From an uncultured Methanobrevibacter sp. (GTDB lineage Archaea; Methanobacteriota; Methanobacteria; Methanobacteriales; Methanobacteriaceae): a stretch of DNA of 9,693 nt. This document shows positions 1-6,500 of the stretch, piece by piece (position 1 is the first letter of the stretch; each line of letters begins with the position of its first letter). A program made the translations under genes and the position numbers. Location: assembly GCA_900319985.1 (NCBI GenBank), contig ONQL01000063.1, forward strand, positions 1-9,693. Reading direction: 5' to 3'. A model generated the notes under the pieces. It did no database searches and had not been told where the DNA came from. It was given only the letters and a program-made list of their open reading frames with translations.

Positions 1-791
1 GCAGAAGATTCAATTTCAGTAGATACTTTGCTGACAGTTACATTAACAGTGGTTGAATTTTTAGCATAGATTTCATCATCACCCACCTCAACGGTAATGA
101 CTGCAGTACCTTCACCCACAGCAGTGACAATACCCTTTTTATCTACAGTAACAACAGAGTTATTGCTGGATGTATATGTAATATCGAGCATTATTGTGTC
201 AGGATGTTTGGTGGCATTTATTGCAGATGTTTCACCAACTTTTAAATCCAAAGTATTGTTATCTACAGTGGCGCTGGCATTATCCAAGCTGACATTTATA
301 ATGATAGTCTTGTTTTCAGCAGCTGCATACTTATCATCACCTGCAAAGGAAACAGTGATAATTGCTTGACCTTTACCTTGAGCAATAACATTGCCTTCAA
401 AATCAAAATCAACAACATCATAATCACTGGATGTGAAAGTGACATTGCCTGCACCAGCAGGAGTCAAATTAGCAACAATAACAATCTCATCACCAACAAA
501 CAAGTCTAATGGAGTAGTATCAACTGTGATTTCAGTAGGGATTTTACTTACTGTCACAGTAACGTTGGTTGTGTTGACAGCATAAGTCACATCATTTCCA
601 ACAGTTAATGTAATAGTGGTTGTGCCTTCTCCTACAGCAGTGACAATGCCGTAATCTGTAACAGTAGCAACAGACTCATTACTGGAAACATATTCAACAT
701 TCAGGAAACTAGGAACTGCTGTTGCATTGAGATCATACCTTTCATCAACTTTAAGCTCCAAAGTATCATTTTCAACGCTGACGCTGGCATC
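1..791 (-). pseudogene. Distal fragment of the broken adhesin: Ig domains 4-6 and the start of a seventh, open to the window edge
   Basis: Starting with the downstream copy of the duplication, this frame reads DASVSVENDTLELKV and stays open to base 1. It holds domain 4 (about 780-545, SSNESVATV, AVGEGTTTITLTVG), domain 5 (544-272, LTPAGAGNVTFTSS, SFAGDDKYAAAENKT) and domain 6 (271-30, SSNNSVVTV, AVGEGTAVITVEVG). It then begins the next SKVSTEI junction at the window edge. There is no start codon context at its upstream end, so it cannot be an independent gene. The lack of any stop over 263 codons shows the breaks are recent or still under some constraint. The real 3' end lies left of the window. 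Confidence 0.85.
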
Positions 792-1128
792 CGCTGGCAT
801 CTTTCAATGAAACATTTACATGGATTGTTCTATTTAAGGCCGCTGCATACTTATCATTACCTGCAAATGAAACAGTAACATTAGCACTACCTTTACCACG
901 AGCTAAAATCACACCATCAGCCACAAAAACAATATCCTCATCACTGGAGATGAATGTCAAATTGCCTGCATCGGCAGGAGTCAAATTCGCCAAACCGTCA
1001 ACCATATCATTAACCTTCAAATCAAGATTTGCATTTGTTAATGTAATCTCAGTAGGTATTTTACTTACACTAACAGTAATTTCAGTAGTATTTTCAGCGT
1101 AAACTCCGTCGCCGCCAACTTTAACAAT
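772..1128 (-). pseudogene. Middle fragment of the broken adhesin: end of Ig domain 2 and all of Ig domain 3
   Basis: This stretch reads IVKVGGDGVYAENTTEI, then SKIPTEITL and a complete BIG2-like domain (LTPADAGNLTF, SSDEDIVFVADG, SFAGNDKYAAALNRTI). It has no credible start: the only initiation option is a TTG at 1020 in the middle of a beta-strand, with no Shine-Dalgarno signal. It is therefore a displaced frame of gene A, not a separate small protein. It ends at 772 only because the 10-bp duplication at 782-801 moves translation onto a TGA. Confidence 0.85.
782..801 (-). other. Perfect 10-bp tandem duplication causing a frameshift in the broken adhesin
   Basis: On the coding strand GATGCCAGCG occurs twice back to back (801-792 and 791-782). 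With both copies translation reads SLKDASGCQRQR and stops. With one copy it reads SLKDASVSVEN, matching the equivalent junctions of neighbouring domains (NLKDAIISVNN and SLDNASATVDN). The added 10 bases equal a +1 shift. Confidence 0.93.
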
Positions 1129-2891
1129 GAATCATCCTGAACGAAAGTAACATTCAAGCCAGCAGGATTTGTACTGGCAACAACAGTGAAATTATCATCG
1201 ACAAATAAATCCAAAGTGGAGTTATTTACGCTGATGATTGCATCCTTTAAATTAACAGTAACATTGATAGTTTTATTTTCAGCAGCAAAGTAATTTTCAT
1301 TGCCGAGGAAACTGACGGTAATAACAGCAGTACCATTGGCTAATGCTTTGATTTTTCCATTTTCAACTATGGCAACACTTGTATTGCTTGAAGTGTATGT
1401 TAAGTTGCCTGCATCAGCAGGAGTTAAAGTAGCACCTAAATCAACCACATCACCAACTTTCAAATCAACAGTAGAATTAGCAACAGTAATGTTTGTAGGA
1501 CTTTTAGTATTAGTTAAGCTTAAGGTATATGATACAGTTTCAAATTTACCTGTAACGGTTGCATTTCCAACATTTTTAGCAGTGTATAATATTTTCTCAC
1601 CAATTAATGCTGAAGTTTTATCCAGTTCTCCGAGTGTTTGTGATAAAGTCAAATTGATATTCATTTTTGATGCATCATAAAAACCAACATCAGAAGTTTC
1701 ATTGTATGACTGCAATACAAATGCAATTTTTGAGCTATTTCCCACTCCAATTCTACTAGAATCAGCAGTAGCATTCAAGAACAGCCAGTTAATCATGTTT
1801 ACATTATAGTTTTTTGGTTTTTCATTATAATTTGTAGCATTATTTCCAAACCAGTTATTATATGCAACAACCCCATTGGTTCGAACATTGATTACATCTG
1901 TGCATTTGTTATTTATAAAAATTGCATCACTAATAGTCGCATTTAAACCCTCATTATAAATGTCATTAAAGTATATTAATCCAGTACCATCTGCAATGTT
2001 ATTAATATAAGTTCCAGAAATATTCACATTTGAAACAGCATTACGGAAGTAGTTTGCTCCACCATAACCTGCAGTGTTATCACTATAAAATCCAGAAATA
2101 TTCACATTTGAAACACTATGGAAGTAGTTTGCTCCACCATCACTTGCAGTGTTATTAATATAAGTTCCAGAAATATATGAGTCTGAAACAGTACCTATGA
2201 AGTAGTTTGCTCCACAATAATTCTTTGCAGTGTTATTAATATAAGTTCCAGAAATATCTGAGTCTGAAACAGTACTAGAGAAGTAGTTTACTCCACCATA
2301 ATCTGCAGTGTTATTAATGAAAGTAGCATCAATATTAAAATTATCAATAGCCTGATTAACATAAATAGCACCACCCAAACCGGCTTCACCATTTATAAAA
2401 ACAATATCTTTTATAGTAATGCCGCTTCCAGCTTGAATATTGAATATTCCTGATGTTTTTTGGGCATCCAGAATTGTGGAATCTTTTACACCGACAATAA
2501 AGATATTATTTTTAGAAGTACCAATATTGATTTGTCCATTTCCATTATTGAGGTATGTGCCTGCTTTTAGATAAACAGTATCTCCTTCATCTGCACTGTC
2601 AACTGCTTTTTGAATATCTTTAAATGTAAAATCTTCAACATCAATTCTTTTTCCTGTCATTTTATCTGCCTTAGACATTGCCAGGATATTTGAATCGGAT
2701 TCAAGTTTTTTGTTTAAATCATTATTTTCGTCCAGACTATTATTATTGTCTAAGTCAACTTTATCTTCAGAATTACTATTCATAGATAATTCTAGATTAT
2801 CTGTCTGATTTACATCTTCTGTTGCTGATACAGCGACAATAGAAACAATAAATAAAATCAGACAGAGTAAAATTAAAAAATTTCTCTTCAT
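1065..2891 (-). CDS. Surviving 5' reading frame of the broken adhesin: signal peptide, beta-helix and about 1.5 Ig domains
   Basis: This is the part of gene A that can still be translated from its own start, 608 residues. Residues 1-23 are a signal peptide (basic MKRN, a long Leu/Ile/Val core, cleavage after VSA). Residues 24-87 are an Asn/Asp/Ser-rich linker. Residues 88-345 resemble a pectin-lyase-like beta-helix, beginning with FTFKDIQKAVDSADEGDTVY, the usual cap of methanogen ALPs. A segment with NNWFGNN (345-351) and INWLFLNAT leads to one complete BIG2-like domain (about 1500-1240) and a second that breaks off after VTFVQDDS. The last 20 residues (LLKLAATEFTLKILLKLLLV) are out of frame relative to the domain and are not homologous to it. 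The product would be exported but lacks the distal stalk and any normal wall anchor, so a working adhesin is unlikely. Confidence 0.7.
   Translation of the reverse strand: MKRNFLILLCLILFIVSIVAVSATEDVNQTDNLELSMNSNSEDKVDLDNNNSLDENNDLNKKLESDSNILAMSKADKMTGKRIDVEDFTFKDIQKAVDSADEGDTVYLKAGTYLNNGNGQINIGTSKNNIFIVGVKDSTILDAQKTSGIFNIQAGSGITIKDIVFINGEAGLGGAIYVNQAIDNFNIDATFINNTADYGGVNYFSSTVSDSDISGTYINNTAKNYCGANYFIGTVSDSYISGTYINNTASDGGANYFHSVSNVNISGFYSDNTAGYGGANYFRNAVSNVNISGTYINNIADGTGLIYFNDIYNEGLNATISDAIFINNKCTDVINVRTNGVVAYNNWFGNNATNYNEKPKNYNVNMINWLFLNATADSSRIGVGNSSKIAFVLQSYNETSDVGFYDASKMNINLTLSQTLGELDKTSALIGEKILYTAKNVGNATVTGKFETVSYTLSLTNTKSPTNITVANSTVDLKVGDVVDLGATLTPADAGNLTYTSSNTSVAIVENGKIKALANGTAVITVSFLGNENYFAAENKTINVTVNLKDAIISVNNSTLDLFVDDNFTVVASTNPAGLNVTFVQDDSLLKLAATEFTLKILLKLLLV
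1119..1131 (-). other. Deletion junction causing a frameshift in Ig domain 2 of the broken adhesin
   Basis: The coding strand passes from GTFVQDDS-type sequence directly into IVKVGGDGVYAEN in another frame, the two frames sharing base 1128. Compared with sister domains 4 and 6, about 20-21 codons (the SVATV to GEGTTTI segment) are absent. A single deletion of roughly 60-65 nt, not a multiple of three, explains both the short domain and the frame change. Confidence 0.8.
1956..2342 (-). repeat. Five tandem 25-27-codon beta-helix repeats
   Basis: Residues 184-312 of gene A form five consecutive units beginning NFNIDATFINNTA, DSDISGTYINNTA, DSYISGTYINNTA, NVNISGFYSDNTA and NVNISGTYINNIA. The first four carry GGVNYF, CGANYF or GGANYF about 8 residues later, and the fifth degenerates to GLIYF. 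The pattern FINN followed by GGA resembles the paired FxxN and GGA[ILV] motifs of chlamydial Pmp-type beta-helix repeats. At DNA level the middle units are nearly the same over long runs, so copy number could change by recombination or slippage. Confidence 0.8.
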
Positions 2892-2899
2892 AATCCATT

Positions 2900-2903
2900 C
2901 TCC
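2900..2903 (-). promoter_or_regulatory. Ribosome binding site that sets the start of the broken adhesin at 2891
   Basis: GGAG lies 8 nt before the ATG at 2891, the same sequence and spacing as in gene B. It favours 2891 over the upstream in-frame ATG at 2957 and places the signal peptide exactly at the N terminus. Confidence 0.75.
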
Positions 2904-2995
2904 TATTATTTCCAATGAATAATATTTTGATAAAAATGTTTTATATTGAACGAACAATCTTTAAATCAATACATTTAAAAAATATATCAAGAAAC

Positions 2996-3008
2996 ATATT
3001 TATATATA
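2996..3008 (-). promoter_or_regulatory. Probable archaeal TATA box for the broken adhesin gene
   Basis: The minus strand reads TATATATAAATAT, a close fit to methanogen TATA elements. Initiation about 25 nt downstream would give a leader of about 80 nt. The element also reads as a TATA box on the plus strand, and weaker alternatives exist at about 3046-3038 (TTATATAA) and 2949-2941 (ATATAAAAC), so the exact promoter is uncertain. Confidence 0.4.
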
Positions 3009-3207
3009 GTGGTAATGAATATAAGACAGCCAGCAATTATATAAAAAACCCATTCTGATTTTTTGCCCATTAAAAACTATACAAATAGTTGGATTTCTGA
3101 TGCATAATATTAAAGACATATCAACAACTATGAAAAATTATTAAGCAAACATTTAATTAAACATGATAGATTGTAAAAATAGGTGCATTCCAGATGATGA
3201 ATGGTAT

Positions 3208-3242
3208 AAAAAAATAGAAATTGTAGGTAGAGTTCTACCTAC
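3208..3242 (-). terminator. Hairpin terminator of the large adhesin gene B
   Basis: Positions 3223-3242 form a perfect inverted repeat (arms GTAGGTAGA and TCTACCTAC, two bases between, effectively an 8-bp stem with a 4-nt loop). On the minus strand it is followed by a T-rich run ending in seven Ts (3214-3208). The restored-frame stop codon TAG (3241-3239) lies in the first arm. Archaea can terminate at T-tracts alone; the hairpin strengthens the call. Confidence 0.75.
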
Positions 3243-3528
3243 TTAACAGTAATTTTTGGTTTTACAGTTTTAGCATTGTAGTATTGTTTCCTGCAAACTT
3301 GACAACAGCAGTGAACTTGCCTTTCTTGGTCAATTTAGTAATCTTGAATGTAGCTTGACCTTTAGTATTGGTAGTTGCCTTATATGTTTTGCCATTGACT
3401 TTCAAGGTAAGTTTAGTGTTTTTCATAACCTTATTTTGGTTGGTTTTCAAGGTAACAGTGTATTTTTTGGTTTTAACTGATTTTTTGAAAGTTTTTGCCT
3501 TAGCAGTTATCTTTGGAGTTGCCTTTAA
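3239..3528 (-). other. Lysine-rich C-terminal domain of the large adhesin
   Basis: The segment from LKATPKITAKAKTFKKSVK to the frameshift holds 23 Lys, no Arg and no Asp or Glu in about 82 residues. It still has the Ig-like strand pattern (LTLKVNGKTYKATTNTKGQ). Similar basic terminal domains are common in Methanobrevibacter ALPs. A role in binding the anionic pseudomurein wall is inference. No hydrophobic C-terminal membrane anchor or sorting motif is visible. Confidence 0.6.
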
Positions 3529-6500
3529 AACAACTACTTTTGTATTGGCAGAAGACGCTTTAAAACTTTCATCCCCCTCAAATTTAATGTATACATAATA
3601 TGTTTTAGGAGCCAGCCTTGAAGAGACATCAAAACTTACCTGACCTTTGGCATTGGTGACTTTATTATAAGTATTTCCGTTGAAAATAACTGTGACATTT
3701 TCACCAGATAAAACTCGGCCATCCTCATCCTTAAGAGTGAATGTGACTTTACCTGCAACATTATAGGTAGTGGTTAGCTTGGTTGAGCTGATCTTTGTAG
3801 CCATCTTGCCTACAGTAACGCTTGCAGTGGCGCTTGCGGCAGCATAGTCTGGAAGAGGCACGGCAGTGACTTTCAGGGAGTATGTTCCTGCATTCAGGTT
3901 TGAGACGGTAATTTTATCGCCTTCGATGCTTATTACAGCTTCAGGGTGGCCTTCAACGGTTGCTTCAACGCCGCTTGCACCGGTAAGGGTTATGGTTGCA
4001 GAGCCGGAGCCGCCGTAAGTGAACTTAATGTCTGAAACGCTGACTGTTGCTGCGAATTTGGTTACCCTGAATGTTGCGTTTGCCTCGCCGGATGTCAGGT
4101 ATTTGTTTCCATCGTATTTTACAGTGACTGTGTATGTTCCTTCGCCCAATCCTTTCAGTTCCATGCTTGCCTTTCCGTTTGAGATGCTTGCAGGGGTGTC
4201 TGTGTTGTTGAATGTCACGATGACGTTTCCGGTTGCGGCATCATCAATTTCAATGCTGACAACAGCGGCATTTCCGGCGTTGATGTCGGCAACTGTGACT
4301 TTCAATTCTGGATTCGCTTTCGCATAGACGTTCACTTTGACGCTTGTTGTGGCGTTGAGGTATTTGTCGTCTCCGCTGTAGGCCACTGTAATTGTGTTTT
4401 CGCCTAAAGGCAAGTTTGAAATGGTTGTGGATGCCTTTCCGTTTGCAAGGGTGACTGTTTGGCCGTTGATTTTCACGTTTCCGGTTGCGCCTGCAACAGT
4501 GACTTCAATTGCCAAATCGCTTTGCTCCACAATGCTTTCATCTGCGCTCACGGCAATTTCAGGAGCTAATTTTTTCACTGCAAATGTTGTTGTGTTTTTG
4601 GATTTCTTGAATTCGTCGTTTCCGGCGAATGTCGCTGTGACTGTGTATGTCTTGGCTGCAAGGTCGCTTACTTTAAGGCTTCCTTTTCCGTTTTTGACAT
4701 TCACTGTGTAGTCTTTGCCGTCCACATTAATTTTGACGTCTGCGGTCAGGCCGCTGTTGGCCTTGACGTTTATGGTCACGTCGCTTCCGACATCAACGTC
4801 CTGTGCGCTTACGGACAGTTCAGGGTTTTTCAAATCAACTGCTGTGCCTGTTGAGTTTGCAGGCATGTTTTTGAATGATTTGTAGGTTTTGTCTCCTGTG
4901 TATGTGATGGCGATTTCGCTTCCTACAGCATCGAATTCGGCCTCGCCGTTTTCAAGCTCAAAATAGAAGTAGTCGTCGTCGATTTTCACAATCACCGCAC
5001 CGGTTGCGTCAGCGTCGAACTGGACTTTGGTGGCTGTGGCGCTGTTGGTCACTTCCACTTCCCCATCCAATTTTTCCACGTTTATCCTATAATATGTATA
5101 TCCTACACCATAATCGAACGGGGAGAAAGTACGGTTTTCGTCCCTGTATGTGTAAGTCATCCGATTGGTTCCGCCAGTCAGGTTATTGGCTGTTATGCTG
5201 GCTTTTCCTCCAACAACGTTTGTGGTGGCCCTGAAGGTTTCCTTTTCGTTTGCTATGATGCAGACTTCCACCTGTCCGTTGAAGTCATCAGGGAAGAGGA
5301 AGCTGATTTCACAGGCTTCTTTTACAGTAATGTTTTCCGGATATGTGAGTTTTGGATATACCTTAAAGTATATTGAATCTGTGTAATTGTATTTGCCGTC
5401 GTCATATTTGATTGTCAGGTAATTGCTATTGAAATGAGCGATATTGGTCAAATCAAGGTTGATTTTGCCGTTTGTGACTTTTTGGCTGCCGAGTAATTTT
5501 TCATCGTCATATATTTCAAGCTCTCCATTTGCGTCGCTTTCAAATTCGATAGGGATGATGATTTCCTCGTCGATTGAATATATCCATTTGTACTCACCTA
5601 TTTTTGGACTCACATGTGCGGTGTGATAGAAGGTGTCCACATAAAATTCATCATATCCGTCATATCTGGCATAAATGCTATAGGTGCCGTAGGCCATATC
5701 GGAAATGGTGATGCTTGCCTTGCCGTCAACCAGGCCGGTTGCATTGTAGAGTTCGTCATTCACATATACTATGAGTTTGCCTTCAGCGGTCTCAGGCAGT
5801 TCAAGGCTGAGTGTGACTGAATCGCCGTAATGGAGCTCGCCATCATTGTCTATTGATATGGAATAGTCATATTGGCTTTGGCCGTATACTGTAATCTCGT
5901 CAGTGTCCACGACATATGGGTCGTATTTCTCATCGCCCAGGTATTTGGCGGTAACATTGTATTTGCCTTCGCCCAGGCCTTTGATGATGAATCTTGCAGT
6001 TCCGTTAATGAGAGTTTCTGTGTATTTGTCTTCGTTAACAGTCAATTCTATCATGCCGGTTGCATCCTTAGGCACGATTACCCTAATATTTTCATCATCG
6101 CCGTCATAGATGTATGAATCGGTAATGAGCATGCCGGAGTATTTTGCTTTGAATGTTCCTGTTTTTGTGATTGGTCCGTATTTGGAATCGCCGGAATAGA
6201 CGACCTTATAGGTGTGTGTGCCTGCGGTATAATTGCTGAAATCCAGTTCAATTCCATAATAGTTGGCGAAATCAGCGCAAACGACTTCATCATCAATGTA
6301 AACGAGGACATAGCCTTTTGCATCATGATTTGAGGATACGCTTAAGCCGCTACCGATGAAGTCCAGATTTTCATATTCTCCGACAATCACTTCATCTGAA
6401 ACATATACTCTTGTCCAGGTTACGTTGAATGACTCTGATGCTGTGCTTTTTGAATAGTAGTCGGTTCCGGAATAGTCGACCTTAACGGTGTGTGTGCCGT

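Larger units (their letters stand above)
30..1500 (-). repeat. Array of BIG2-like Ig domains in two alternating types
   Basis: Six domains follow one another. Odd-numbered domains (about 90 residues) carry LTPADAGNLT, SFxGNxxYxAAxN and end NVSLKDA; from domain 3 on they begin SKIPTEIT. Even-numbered domains (about 80 residues) begin SVxNxTLxLxV, carry AVGEGT and VGxDxxYAxN, and end VTVSK. The alternating pair makes a longer period of about 516-530 nt (compare 1074-545 with 544-29). Domain 2 is abnormally short, about 166 nt against about 240, because of the deletion near 1128. Confidence 0.75.
1..2891 (-). pseudogene. Adhesin-like protein (beta-helix plus BIG2-like Ig repeats), broken by two frame disruptions, 3' end off the window
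   Basis: This is the whole locus of gene A, about 960 codons in the window. Read through its two breaks it encodes a signal peptide, an Asn/Asp-rich linker, a right-handed beta-helix, a WFG-containing junction and at least six Ig-like domains resembling BIG2 (motif SSNxSVAxV, NGxxxALANGTAxITV). The first frame stops at 1065. The second frame, seen from 1128 to 772, continues the series with SKIPTEITL and a full domain. The third frame, 791 to 1, returns to the original register and stays open for 263 codons. Proteins of this kind are secreted archaeal surface adhesins, and function beyond adhesion cannot be read from sequence. No C-terminal anchor is visible because the gene leaves the window. 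Start choice: ATG at 2891 follows GGAG (2903-2900) by 8 nt; an in-frame ATG at 2957 lacks this and would put 22 extra residues before the signal peptide. Alternative to decay: reversible phase variation at the 10-bp duplication. Confidence 0.85.
2892..3238 (-). other. Intergenic region between the two adhesin genes, no gene seen
   Basis: This AT-rich stretch of about 350 bases separates the restored stop of gene B from the start of gene A. It contains gene B's terminator at its right end, TATA-like sequence around 2996-3008, a weak 6-bp hairpin at 3075-3090 (AACTAT, loop ACAA, ATAGTT) and the GGAG ribosome site at 2900-2903. No convincing tRNA, small RNA or protein gene is visible. The separate terminator and TATA element suggest the two genes are transcribed independently. 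Confidence 0.7.

Noticed and set aside
97..1680. Plus-strand open frames at 97-369 and 1300-1680
   Set aside because: They lie antisense to clear Ig-domain coding sequence, have no ribosome site or recognisable domain, and their Val/Thr/Leu-rich composition is the reverse-complement shadow of the repeats.
1956..2342. CRISPR array
   Set aside because: The repeated DNA is continuous in-frame coding sequence with diverging units and no unique spacers.
2958..3240. A small RNA or plus-strand transcript from the symmetric TATA element at 2996-3008
   Set aside because: The element is equally readable on the minus strand where a gene follows; apart from a weak 6-bp hairpin at 3075-3090 and gene B's terminator hairpin no RNA structure or conserved motif is visible.
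3163..3246. 27-codon plus-strand frame (MIDCKNRCIPDDEWYKKIEI...) in the intergenic region
   Set aside because: It has no Shine-Dalgarno site and runs straight through the terminator hairpin; a chance frame or a very old remnant, with no recognisable family.
3262..3300. Programmed ribosomal frameshifting at the 3' end of the large adhesin
   Set aside because: The site lacks a heptameric slippery sequence and a suitably placed downstream structure distinct from the terminator, so mutation or sequence error is simpler.
6078..6326. Minus-strand open frame overlapping the large adhesin in another register
   Set aside because: The adhesin frame is intact and domain-consistent across this stretch; the alternative frame has low-complexity sequence and no ribosome site.
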